DNA from: Mycolicibacterium rhodesiae
GTDB taxonomy: Bacteria > Actinomycetota > Actinomycetes > Mycobacteriales > Mycobacteriaceae
Length of the DNA: 64,000 nucleotides
NCBI RefSeq assembly: GCF_002086695.1
Contig: NZ_MVIH01000002.1
Span: forward strand, 372,001-436,000
Direction: 5' to 3'
Positions 44,001 to 51,532 of the stretch are shown here, in pieces; position 1 is the first letter of the stretch; each line of letters opens with the position of its first letter. The translations under genes and the position numbers were made by a program. Below the pieces are notes generated by a model that saw only the letters and a program-made list of their open reading frames with translations, made no database searches and had not been told where the DNA came from.

Positions 44001-45304
44001 CCAAGGATGCCGTCTGGTTCGAGGCGCTGACGTCCTACTTGTCGGGCGATTTCGACAACAACGGCACGGTCGACATCGCCGCCGGAACCGAAGACATGAG
44101 TTGGACGTATTGGTCGTGGAACCCGAATTCCGGTGATACCGGGGGCATCCTGGCCGACGACTGGAAGACGATCAACCAGAACAAGATGGCCTACCTGACG
44201 CCCATCGAATTCACCGGGGGAAGTGGCACGTCGGTGGCGTCGTTCGTGGTGACGCTGGCCTCGCCGTCAACCCAGAACGTGACGGTGCAGTACGCAACGT
44301 CGAACGGCACCGCGACCGCAGGGCTCGACTACGTCAGCGTCACGGGCACAGTCACTTTCGCGCCCGGCGAGACCCAGAAGGTGATCACCGTTCCGGTGAA
44401 GAGCGATTCCCTGGCGGAAAGCAGCGAGACGTTCACCGTCATGTTGTCGAATCCCTCGGGCGCGACGCTCACCGACACGGCCGGCATGGGAACCATCCTC
44501 GATCGTCCGGTGGGCACAACACCCGGGGGCGGCACGCAGACTCCGCCGACCGACCCCGGGATGCCGATGCCCGATCCCCCGGCAAGCGGCCAGTACACCG
44601 ACATCATGTCGTTTGGCATGTTCCACGGCAGCAGCCACACCGGCATGGACGCGCTCGCGGGTGGCCGGACGGCGATCACGACCGAGGCGCTGGTCGCCTA
44701 CAACGACCAGCGCACGTTCGCCGGCCTGGGCACAGTGGCCCTCGAGGATGTCGGCAACTGGGCGTTCGCCAACAAGCTGACCAACAACGCGCAGGCCTGG
44801 AACCAGGATCTGCAGGGCGTCGGACTGTATTACGCCATGCAGGGCGCCAAAGTCGGCTGGATAGCCGACGACAAGTACACCCCGCAGATCGTGGCGGACA
44901 TCGAACGGACAGCGCGACTCGGTTCGGCGGCCGATGTGATGGCCATGGTGGCGCAGTACGGCCATCCCGGCTTCGCCGAGTACCTCATGGACACCGGTGG
45001 TGAGACGGCCTTCATCGACACCCTGAAAATGGAGCCGCACTACGGCGGATGGATGCACGATCGGGCGAACGGCCGCCTCGTCCTCGAGGGTTCCGCCACC
45101 GCCCACGACGTCAACCATTTGACGGTTCTCAGCCACGATCAGATGCAACCGTTCATGAACGACACCTGGGACTGGCCGCAATGGCCCGCACTGGACGTCT
45201 CAGACAAGCGGGTGATCGAGTATTTCCAGAGCATGGTGGCCCTCGGCGATCCGCTCGGCAACAACCTGACCGCCCTTGACCGTTCGGCGCCTGTGTCGCT
45301 GTGA
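41048..45304 (+). CDS. secreted multidomain GH5 cellulase with CBM2 and Calx-beta modules
   Basis: A 1418-residue exported glycoside hydrolase; ATG 41048 follows GGAGGAAGG. A long basic N-terminus leads into a signal peptide ending near AHADT (about residue 58). A Ser/Thr/Pro-rich, probably disordered region runs to ~235. Then come CBM2 (about 238-335), Calx-beta (343-455), CBM2 (462-555), Calx-beta (566-675), and a third Calx-beta whose first strand (LSISDASATEPG, ~680-692) is cut off by the GH5 domain (~695-1055) and resumes as TSVASFVVTLAS to ~1153. GH5 catalytic residues are Glu859 in DLHNEPYNG and Glu977 in YVGEFGTK. A Pro-rich linker precedes an unassigned ~235-residue C-terminal domain. 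I see no cysteine in the whole protein. It probably binds and cleaves cellulose or another beta-glucan. Confidence 0.9.
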   Translation: MNAAAGHAEDAAKINVDGPKRGSRRGRRRQPYGWLGVGALSLGVGAALTTGSGLAHADTADGGGASSTGGATRNAASGKSPGGHTARQQAPKPRAADSPSSGTDSSKTASTLTSRLTPRPSSGNKTAGASTPVPVRTVESDSNALAASAETLSSAMTDIAPPAAARKVAFAPPSLLQIPLTLPSPAQVLRSLGIAPVIPALPVGNPINDLLVGLYRQTQSLLGMPQATGKAAALTSSTPTATYSVVSDWGSGHTANIAVTAGGAAVNGWTVEFDTPAQITNIWNGQITSHVGTHYVISNMSYNGAVAAGKSTTFGYQATPGAVGSAPTNLTVNGVAVSTPPTTPTISIADTTVTEGNSGSSNATLTVTMSKAATTPVTVNYTTGNGTATAGADFTSTTGTLTFAAGVTSQTVTVKVAGDTAVEADETFTVALSNPSGATISRGTATGTITNDDVASNPGTNSVTYSVASDWGSGHNANITVTAGQNLNGWTVEFDTPAQITNIWNGQITSHVGTHYVISNMSYNATVAAGQTTSFGYQATPGAVGSAPTNLTVNGVAVSTPPTTPTISIADVTVAEGNSGSSNATFTVTLSKAATTPVTVNYTTGNGTATAGADFTSTTGTLTFAAGVTSQTVTVKITGDTTVEADETFTVALSNPSGATISRGTATGTITNDDVATTPGLSISDASATEPGSTGMAAGFLHTSGNQILDSQGKPVQISGVNWFGAEGSNGVPDGLWTRNYKDMIDQMSAQGFNTIRIPYSSEMLHTSAAPSGINYNLNPDLQGLSRMQVLDQIIAYAGQDGMRVILDHHRSTAGAGTSENGLWYNSAYSEDQWVSDWQTLATRYKDNPTVIGFDLHNEPYNGTWGGGGANDWARAAERAGNAVLQANPNLLIFVEGVGTYQGQNYWWGGNLMGVKDRPIVLDVPNRVVYSPHDYPNSVYAQPWFQTANFGAGLPGVFRKAWGYIYEDNIAPIYVGEFGTKLTDPKDAVWFEALTSYLSGDFDNNGTVDIAAGTEDMSWTYWSWNPNSGDTGGILADDWKTINQNKMAYLTPIEFTGGSGTSVASFVVTLASPSTQNVTVQYATSNGTATAGLDYVSVTGTVTFAPGETQKVITVPVKSDSLAESSETFTVMLSNPSGATLTDTAGMGTILDRPVGTTPGGGTQTPPTDPGMPMPDPPASGQYTDIMSFGMFHGSSHTGMDALAGGRTAITTEALVAYNDQRTFAGLGTVALEDVGNWAFANKLTNNAQAWNQDLQGVGLYYAMQGAKVGWIADDKYTPQIVADIERTARLGSAADVMAMVAQYGHPGFAEYLMDTGGETAFIDTLKMEPHYGGWMHDRANGRLVLEGSATAHDVNHLTVLSHDQMQPFMNDTWDWPQWPALDVSDKRVIEYFQSMVALGDPLGNNLTALDRSAPVSL
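41771..42412 (+). repeat. CBM2-Calx-beta coding repeat, copy 1
   Basis: This 642-base in-frame unit encodes one CBM2 and one Calx-beta module and is nearly identical to copy 2, with long stretches of exact DNA identity (for example around 42190-42290). This points to recent duplication or gene conversion. Confidence 0.85.
42437..43075 (+). repeat. CBM2-Calx-beta coding repeat, copy 2
   Basis: This 639-base unit lines up with copy 1; it is one codon shorter in the first CBM2 loop. The 24 bases between the units encode a short linker. Assemblies or recombination could easily expand or collapse this array. Confidence 0.85.
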
Positions 45305-45377
45305 GTTAGCGCGATTCGCCGGACGTCCGCGCCGGCTGGGCCGTTTGACCGGGCTTTCGCGGGGTAGCCGTCGCAAC

Positions 45378-46169
45378 ATGACAGCTCCAAGGCCGCTCGC
45401 CCTGATCACTGGCGCGTCCAGTGGAATCGGTTATCAGCTGGCACAGCAGTTCACCACCCATGGCTACGACGTGGTCGTAGCCGCCGAGGACGACGGCATC
45501 GTAGCTGCGGCCGCCACACTCGCCCGCGATGGCGCGTCTGCCGAGGCAGTGCAGGTGGATCTGCGCACCGCCGAGGGCGTCGCGCAGCTCTACCACATGG
45601 TGACCGACTCCGACCAGCCACTGGCTGCAGCAGCCCTGAACGCCGGGGTTGGTCGTGGAGGAAAGTTCGTCGACACGGAAATCGAGGACGATTTCGACAT
45701 CGTCGACCTCAACGTCCGCGGCACGGTGCAACTGGCCAAGCTCGTTCTGCGCGACATGGCCCACCGCAATTCGGGCAAGGTTCTGTTCACCTCGTCGATA
45801 GCCTCGACCATGCCTGGCTCGTACCAGCCGGTGTACAACGCTTCCAAGTCGTTCATCCAATCGCTCGCCGAAGCGGTGCGCGATGAGCTCGGCGACACCG
45901 ATGTCACCGTCACCTCGTTGATGCCCGGCCCTACCGACACCAACTTCTTCCACCGCGCAAAAATGGCCGACACGCCGATCGGCCGGATGAGATACAAGGA
46001 TGACCCCGCCGAGGTTGCGAGGCAAGGTTTCGAAGCGCTGATGCGCGGTGATGAGAAGGTTGTCGCAGAGTCGTTGAGTACCAAGATGATCGGGTTGGCC
46101 AACAAGGTGCTGCCTGATTCGGCCAAGGCGGTGGCAAACCGGTTGCTTTCGGCCCCGGTGCCCCGATGA
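45378..46169 (+). CDS. short-chain dehydrogenase/reductase
   Basis: A 263-residue classical SDR from ATG 45378. NAD(P) motif TGASSGIG, then NAGVG, catalytic Ser in FTSSIASTMPGS, and the YNASK pair giving Tyr and Lys. The C-terminal half includes SLMPGPTDTNFFHRAKM. Substrate unknown. The holin-X-like and DUF3618 genes follow without a gap, which suggests a role tied to the envelope. Confidence 0.9.
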   Translation: MTAPRPLALITGASSGIGYQLAQQFTTHGYDVVVAAEDDGIVAAAATLARDGASAEAVQVDLRTAEGVAQLYHMVTDSDQPLAAAALNAGVGRGGKFVDTEIEDDFDIVDLNVRGTVQLAKLVLRDMAHRNSGKVLFTSSIASTMPGSYQPVYNASKSFIQSLAEAVRDELGDTDVTVTSLMPGPTDTNFFHRAKMADTPIGRMRYKDDPAEVARQGFEALMRGDEKVVAESLSTKMIGLANKVLPDSAKAVANRLLSAPVPR

Positions 46170-46183
46170 CAGGAGGATATGAG

Positions 46184-46594
46184 ATGAGTTCCGAAACCGG
46201 CCAGGCGGCCGACGCCCCACTCGGCGAGCTGGTCTCCCAGTTGTCGGCACAGACGTCGCGGTTGGTGCGCGACGAACTGCGCTTGGCGCAGAAGGAATTT
46301 CAGGACTCCGCACGTCATGCCGGGGTGGGTGCCGGTCTGATCAGCATGGCCGGGCTACTCGCGCTGTTCGGCGCGCTGGCGTTGTTGGCCGCCGCGATCG
46401 CGGCCTTGGCACTTGTATTGCCGGTGTGGGCGGCGGCGTTGATCGCGGGAGCGGTTTTGCTGGTCATAGCTGGGATGACGGCACTGCTGAGTCGTGCGCA
46501 ACTCGAGCAAGTGACTCCGGCCGCTCCAGAAGCCGTTGCCAGCGTGAAGAAAGACATCCACGAGGTGAAAGGTGCAGCACATGTCCGTGGCTGA
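46184..46594 (+). CDS. actinobacterial holin-X-like membrane protein (DUF1469/Phage_holin_3_6)
   Basis: A 136-residue protein. ATG 46184 is chosen because AGGAGG is seven bases upstream; the frame opens at 46166, overlapping the SDR stop. An amphipathic N-terminal region (LGELVSQLSAQTSRLVRDEL) is followed by two membrane helices (MAGLLALFGALALLAAAIAA and WAAALIAGAVLLVIAGMTAL) and a charged tail. Despite the family name there is no phage context here. It overlaps the DUF3618 gene by 14 bases, a pairing often seen in actinobacteria. Confidence 0.85.
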   Translation: MSSETGQAADAPLGELVSQLSAQTSRLVRDELRLAQKEFQDSARHAGVGAGLISMAGLLALFGALALLAAAIAALALVLPVWAAALIAGAVLLVIAGMTALLSRAQLEQVTPAAPEAVASVKKDIHEVKGAAHVRG

Positions 46595-46868
46595 TGGCGC
46601 ACGACCGGACCCTGGCCCGCGCGCAGACAAGGACGAGCTGGAGGCTGACATCGAGCAGACGCGAGCAGCTCTGGGCGAGACCGCATCCGCGCTGGCCGCC
46701 AAACTCGATGTCCCGCAGCAGGCCCGGCGGAAGGTCGACGAATCCAAACAGCTGTTCGCGGAGAAGACCCAGCCGATCCGATCCAGAGCGGTGCCGATCG
46801 CTATTGCGCTCGGCGGCGCGATCGTCGGCGTGATCGCCTGGCGCCGGCACCGCGGTGGGCAACACTGA
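46581..46868 (+). CDS. DUF3618 membrane protein
   Basis: A 95-residue protein from ATG 46581, with GAAAGG eight bases upstream inside the previous gene. The DUF3618 motif DELEADIEQTRAALGETASALAAKLDV is present, split over one helix, followed by one membrane helix (PIAIALGGAIVGVIAWRR). DUF3618 proteins usually accompany holin-X-like proteins. Role unknown; probably envelope associated. Confidence 0.85.
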   Translation: MSVADGARPDPGPRADKDELEADIEQTRAALGETASALAAKLDVPQQARRKVDESKQLFAEKTQPIRSRAVPIAIALGGAIVGVIAWRRHRGGQH

Positions 46869-46887
46869 GCGGTTCGGCCCGGCCGGC

Positions 46888-48564
46888 TCAGGCCCCGCGG
46901 GCGGCGGCGACCTGCTGGAGGTTGGCCAGCCCCAGTTCCTGGGCCGCGCGGAGCGCCTGCGGAAGCGGCTCCTGAACTTCGGGAATGACCTCATTGTCCA
47001 GCAATGCTTGTAGCGCAGCCTGTTTGGCGTTGCGCCCCGCCTGGTTGTCGATCTCGCGCAGACCCTCCGGGGTCGCGTAGTCATACAGCTCGTGATCGAT
47101 CGGGCGCGAGGTGTCGATCTGCATACCGCCGGGCCGCCAGTACCCGTAGCTACCGAACTTCGCGTCACGGGTGCGGACCGCGACGAGGTGACTCGGGGCC
47201 GTCGTCGGAATGTGCGTGGGATTGTCGTTGATACCCAGCATATTTCGCACCCGGTCGGAGGTCATCAAGGCAGCCATCTCCTCGACCGACACGTCGTCGG
47301 TGACGTGTGCTATCCAGGGCCGACCGGGGGCGGTGGCATCGGCGGCGATCGCGGCCAGGTCGGCCCGGCGCGCCAGATGTTCGCATCCCGGGTCGGTCCG
47401 CCAGCCGTTGCCGCCATCGGCGATCGTCAGCAGCAGCGGCGCCAGATCGACGCTCGAGGTCAACTGGTCCCGCGTCGCACCGGGCCTGGGGGTGAGCCGG
47501 CCGGACGGGTCGCGGAGGTAGAGAGGCACCCTGATGCCCTCTTCGTACATGCTCGCGCCCTTACCGCGCATTCCGTGTGATCCAGCGTATTCACCGTGGT
47601 CGGATGTGAACACCACGATCGTGTTGCGATCGATGTCGGGGCGCGATGCCAAAGTCTGCGTCACGCGCCCAATCTGGGCATCGACCTGCTGCTGAAGCCA
47701 CAGGTACATGTCCAGGCCCCGCGCCCACTGCCTGGTGACGTCGGGACCCGTGTAGGGCAACGCGCCGGTGATGAGCGGGCTCATGAAGTCGATGTAGTCC
47801 AGTTGCAACTGCGGCTTGTTGCGGCGACGGATGTCCTCGGGCGTTTCGAAGTTGACTGGCAGGTCGGTGAAGACCCGCGGAACATCCTCGGGCAGCGGGC
47901 TTCTCGGCCACCACATGATGTCGTGCGGGTTCACCAGTGACACCGTCGTACACCACGGCCCGTCCGCCGCATGCTGGTCGAACCACTCGACGAACTGGTC
48001 GGTGATGTGGGGATCCTGGTGCAGACCCTGGCTCGGCCCGCCGTTCGGGGACGGGTAGGTACCGCCGGCGAAGCCGTGCGCATCCAGACCATCAGGGGTG
48101 TTGTCCGCTTCGGCGCCCAGGTGCCACTTGCCCCACCACCAGGTGCGGTAGCCGCGGTCACGCAGCAGCGTGCCCCAGGTCGGAAACTGCGGTGCCAGCG
48201 TCGACTCGGTGGCCCCGTCACCGGTGAACAGACAACCGGTCTGGTGTGAATACAGGCCCGTGGTCAGCGTCCCTCGGGCCGGAGTGCACATGTTCGACGC
48301 TGTGTAGTGCCGTTCGAAGGACACGCTGGCACGGCGCAGTGCGCTCAGGTGGGGCAGGCGGGCATCCAACGCTGCGGCGTCGGGAAACCACTGCGGGGTG
48401 CGCATCTGGTCGACGATGACGACCAGAATGTTGGGTTTGCCCTCGGCGGAGGTCCCGGTTCGCGGTCGCTGCGCCTGGGTGAGGAGTTCGACGCCGCCGA
48501 GCCCGGCCGCGGCGGCTCCGACCACTGCCGCGGTCCCGAGTGCTGTCCTGCGCTTGACTGCCAT
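46888..48564 (-). CDS. exported sulfatase
   Basis: A 558-residue type I sulfatase from ATG 48564. A Tat-like or Sec signal (VKRRTALGTAAVVGAAAAG) starts the protein. The first metal-binding Asp is in LVVIVDQM, and Cys93 in NMCTPARGTL lies in the CxPxR motif that is oxidised to formylglycine. A second metal site is FTSDHGEYAGSHGM, and GKWHLG supplies the Lys/His pair. It hydrolyses a sulfate ester outside the cytoplasm; the physiological substrate is unknown. A formylglycine-generating enzyme would be needed and is not in the window. Confidence 0.92.
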   Translation of the reverse strand: MAVKRRTALGTAAVVGAAAAGLGGVELLTQAQRPRTGTSAEGKPNILVVIVDQMRTPQWFPDAAALDARLPHLSALRRASVSFERHYTASNMCTPARGTLTTGLYSHQTGCLFTGDGATESTLAPQFPTWGTLLRDRGYRTWWWGKWHLGAEADNTPDGLDAHGFAGGTYPSPNGGPSQGLHQDPHITDQFVEWFDQHAADGPWCTTVSLVNPHDIMWWPRSPLPEDVPRVFTDLPVNFETPEDIRRRNKPQLQLDYIDFMSPLITGALPYTGPDVTRQWARGLDMYLWLQQQVDAQIGRVTQTLASRPDIDRNTIVVFTSDHGEYAGSHGMRGKGASMYEEGIRVPLYLRDPSGRLTPRPGATRDQLTSSVDLAPLLLTIADGGNGWRTDPGCEHLARRADLAAIAADATAPGRPWIAHVTDDVSVEEMAALMTSDRVRNMLGINDNPTHIPTTAPSHLVAVRTRDAKFGSYGYWRPGGMQIDTSRPIDHELYDYATPEGLREIDNQAGRNAKQAALQALLDNEVIPEVQEPLPQALRAAQELGLANLQQVAAARGA

Positions 48565-48616
48565 CAGCCCAACTTACTAGCCGATCTAAGAACTGGCTCG
48601 GGACCGCGAAGGCAGC

Positions 48617-49903
48617 TCAGCCGACCAGGCGAGCGATCGAACGCATCGGAATGTTGAGCCAGTTGGGCCGGAACCTCGCCTCGTAGCCGGCCTCGTACAC
48701 CGCTTTGTCCAACTCGTAGGCGGCCAGCACCGCGGCATGATCACGCGGGTCGGTACCGGCTTCGGCGGCGTACCCGTCGCAGAACGACGCGCAGTTGCGG
48801 TCCACCCAGTCCTTCACTCGGGCCGCGAGCTCGGGATCCGGGGTCCGATCCACCAGTTGCTGATACGCCGCATACTCGAACGACCGCAGCATGCCCGCGA
48901 CGTCGCGCATCGCCGAGTCGGGCCTGCGCCGCTCCTCGACCGGCTGCCCCGGCTCACCCTCGAAGTCGATCAGTAGCCAGCCGTCCGCCGTGCGCAGCAC
49001 CTGACCCAGATGCAGGTCGCCGTGGACACGCTGTACCACCACAGGCTCCTCGGCAACCTTGGCGTAGCGCTCCTCGATCGCGGCCCGATACTCGGCGAGC
49101 TCCGGCACGGCCGACGCAGCCGCCGCCAACCGCTCACGCATCACATCGACGGGCAGCACATCGGTCGACGTCCCCAGCTCCGCAGCCAGCGTCGCGTGCA
49201 CCGACGCCACCGCCCTGCCCAATTCGTAGGCCTCCCCCGAAAACCCGTCGCCGGCGCCGTCGGCCGTCAACGCGCGGGTGCTCGCCGTGGCCATGTCCCA
49301 GCCTTCGGTCGAATTCGCGGCGAAGGCCGTCACCATCCCCAGCGGGCACGGCTGGCCGTCCATCGTGGTGTCGAACGAGCCCAGCAGCCGGGCAACGTGC
49401 CGGTTCTCGGCCCGGCCCAGCACCCGGTTCAGTTCGATGTCGGGGTTGATGCCCGCGGCGAGCCGACGGAACAGCTTGAAGATCGCCTGGTCGGCGAACA
49501 CCACACTGGTGTTGCTCTGCTCGGCGGTCGACACCCGCGGAGTGACGTCGAGCGGCAGACTGACACCGGGCTCCTTGGTGAAGGTGACGTTGCCGATCGT
49601 GGTGCCCGAGTCCATCAGCGACAGCAGGAACTGCGCCGAGGACGGGTCGTGCAGGCCGTCGAAGGCGCCGTCGGTGATGATGGCGCCTTCTTTTGACGGC
49701 GGGGTCGAATCCCATTGGACGACAACCTGATACCGCTCAGCGGCCCCAGAGGTGTAGGTGACGTCGACCAGCATCAGGTCGAGGTGTGGACGCAGCGGTA
49801 CCACGTCGGCGGTGTCGGCGGACACCACGGTTCGGTTGCGACCGGCATACCACCGCTGGGTCGGCAGCCACTCGGTCCAGGGCAGGGTCACCGGTGAGCT
49901 CAT
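48617..49903 (-). CDS. mak: maltokinase-family aminoglycoside-phosphotransferase-like kinase
   Basis: A 428-residue kinase. The Brenner motif [11 protein letters not shown] and the metal-binding [15 protein letters not shown] are those of mycobacterial maltokinase, which makes maltose-1-phosphate for the GlgE pathway. The N-terminal cystatin-like domain starts with [15 protein letters not shown], also typical. Two points weaken the call: the gene is not next to treS, and it is a little shorter than M. tuberculosis Mak (455 residues). A related glucosamine- or other sugar-kinase is the alternative. ATG 49903. Confidence 0.78.
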   Translation of the reverse strand: MSSPVTLPWTEWLPTQRWYAGRNRTVVSADTADVVPLRPHLDLMLVDVTYTSGAAERYQVVVQWDSTPPSKEGAIITDGAFDGLHDPSSAQFLLSLMDSGTTIGNVTFTKEPGVSLPLDVTPRVSTAEQSNTSVVFADQAIFKLFRRLAAGINPDIELNRVLGRAENRHVARLLGSFDTTMDGQPCPLGMVTAFAANSTEGWDMATASTRALTADGAGDGFSGEAYELGRAVASVHATLAAELGTSTDVLPVDVMRERLAAAASAVPELAEYRAAIEERYAKVAEEPVVVQRVHGDLHLGQVLRTADGWLLIDFEGEPGQPVEERRRPDSAMRDVAGMLRSFEYAAYQQLVDRTPDPELAARVKDWVDRNCASFCDGYAAEAGTDPRDHAAVLAAYELDKAVYEAGYEARFRPNWLNIPMRSIARLVG

Positions 49904-49971
49904 TGCTTCTCCTCGGACGGGCGCATCAAGGTTTCACTACCCGCCGCCGGGTGAACCGAACCGTCCGCAGG

Positions 49972-50946
49972 TCAGTCTCTGACGCGGACCACGACCTTGC
50001 CTTTGGCGGTGCGATTCTCCAGCGAGGCCACCGCCGCGGCGGCCTGCTCCAGCGGATACACCTCGGGCTGCGGCGCGGCCAGCGCACCGGAGGTCAGCAA
50101 CTCGGCCAATCCGTCCCACTGCTCGGTCAGCGCTCCGGGATGCGTCATGGTCCACGCCCCCCAGCCGACTCCGACAACGTCGATATTGTTGAGCAGCAGC
50201 CGATTTACCTTGACGGTCGGGATATCACCTCCGGTGAATCCGACCACCAGCAGCCGTCCGGCCGGCGCCAGCGAGCGCAGCGAGTCGGTGAACCGGGCGC
50301 CGCCCACCGGGTCCATGACGATGTCGACACCCTTGCCGCCGGTCAGCTCGGCGACCGCATCCTTGAACCCGTCGGCGAGCACGACGTCGGTGGCGCCGGC
50401 CGCCCTGGCCACGTCCGCCTTGTCCTCGGTGCTGACCACCGCGATCACCCGGCTGGCGCCCAGCGCGGGCGCCAGGCGCAGTGTGGAGGTGCCGATGCCG
50501 CCGGCCGCGCCGTGCACGAGCACCGACTCGCCCTTGGCCAGCCTGCCGCGCACGGTCAGAGCGAAGTACACGGTCAGGTCGTTGAACAGCAGACCGGCGC
50601 CGGCCTCGAAGCTGACGTTGTCCGGCAGCGGGAACACCCGGTCCGGGGTGAGCACCACGGTCTCGGCCATCGCACCGGTGATCATCGTCAGACCGACGAC
50701 CCGGTCGCCGGCTTTCACCGGCGCGTCGGCGGGGGCGGACCGCACGACGCCCGCGACCTCAGCTCCCAGCGTGAAGGGCAGTTCCGGCTTGTACTGATAG
50801 AGCCCACGGGTGAGCAACGCGTCCGGGAAGGCCACCCCGGCGGCGTGGACGTCGACCAGGATCGCGCTCTGGTCGGTCGGCTCGTCGATCTCGACCAGCC
50901 GCACCGACTCCGGACCGGCCAGTTCGGTCACCCGTATCGCCCGCAT
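49972..50946 (-). CDS. NADPH:quinone oxidoreductase (zinc-independent MDR family)
   Basis: A 324-residue MDR protein from ATG 50946. GroES-like N-terminal domain (GVAFPDALLTRGLYQYKPEL, PFTLGAEVAG) and a Rossmann domain with VLVHGAAGGIGTSTLRLA. The zinc ligands of alcohol dehydrogenases are missing, as in QOR/crotonyl-CoA-reductase-like enzymes. The segment PVGGARFTDSLRSLAPAGRLLVVGF is typical. It starts eight bases after the Gre-like gene ends on the same strand, so the two are probably co-transcribed. Confidence 0.9.
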   Translation of the reverse strand: MRAIRVTELAGPESVRLVEIDEPTDQSAILVDVHAAGVAFPDALLTRGLYQYKPELPFTLGAEVAGVVRSAPADAPVKAGDRVVGLTMITGAMAETVVLTPDRVFPLPDNVSFEAGAGLLFNDLTVYFALTVRGRLAKGESVLVHGAAGGIGTSTLRLAPALGASRVIAVVSTEDKADVARAAGATDVVLADGFKDAVAELTGGKGVDIVMDPVGGARFTDSLRSLAPAGRLLVVGFTGGDIPTVKVNRLLLNNIDVVGVGWGAWTMTHPGALTEQWDGLAELLTSGALAAPQPEVYPLEQAAAAVASLENRTAKGKVVVRVRD

Positions 50947-50953
50947 CACACCT

Positions 50954-51442
50954 CTATCGCTCGTTCGGAATGTCGATGGCCAGCAGCTCCACCTGCAGCT
51001 CGCCCCGGGGCGTCGAGTAGGTGACGGTCTCACCCGCCCGGCGCCCGAACAACGCTAGACCGAGCGGGCTGTCGGAGGTCAGCGTGGTGTCCTCTTCGCC
51101 GGCCGGCGTCTCCTCGAGGAAGTGGATGATCCGCATGCGCACCGGCGCGTCATCACCCGGGAAGCGCACGGTCACCTCCGTGCCGTTGGGCAGTTGCCCT
51201 GGGGCGTCGGCATTTCCCCCGGCGAGCAGCCAGGTCAACCGGTTGATCTGTTCGTCGATGCCGGCCAGATCCTCCGACCGTTGCAGCGCGTCGGCGGCAT
51301 CGCCGCGGTCTCCGACCGTGTCGGCGTCGCCCTGCAGTTCAGCACGCATCTGATCTCGGCGGCTACGCAACTCGGCGAGCTCCTCTTCGATCCGGTCGCG
51401 TTCCTGCGCGGCAAAATTCGGCGTTCCCTCATCCTGAGCCAT
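50954..51442 (-). CDS. GreA/GreB-family protein (Rv3788-like)
   Basis: A 162-residue protein from ATG 51442. An N-terminal coiled coil (FAAQERDRIEEELAELRSRR) is followed by the GreA C-terminal FKBP-like domain (TLTSDSPLGLALFGRRAGE, VTYSTPRGELQVELLAI). M. tuberculosis Rv3788 has the same length and binds RNA polymerase near the secondary channel but inhibits rather than stimulates cleavage. The acidic tip in the coiled coil reads DADTVGDRGDAAD. Divergent from the Crp paralogue. Confidence 0.85.
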   Translation of the reverse strand: MAQDEGTPNFAAQERDRIEEELAELRSRRDQMRAELQGDADTVGDRGDAADALQRSEDLAGIDEQINRLTWLLAGGNADAPGQLPNGTEVTVRFPGDDAPVRMRIIHFLEETPAGEEDTTLTSDSPLGLALFGRRAGETVTYSTPRGELQVELLAIDIPNER

Positions 51443-51532
51443 GCCCGACAACGTACCTGTGTGCCTGCCCCGAAGATGCTGTCTTCGGGGACTTTCCGTT
51501 TGGGCGGCACGACGGCGGGTACCGGCACTCAC

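Noticed and set aside
46184..46868. Prophage remnant suggested by the holin-family name
   Set aside because: No integrase, terminase, capsid, lysin or attachment repeat is present; this holin-X type is an ordinary chromosomal gene in actinobacteria.
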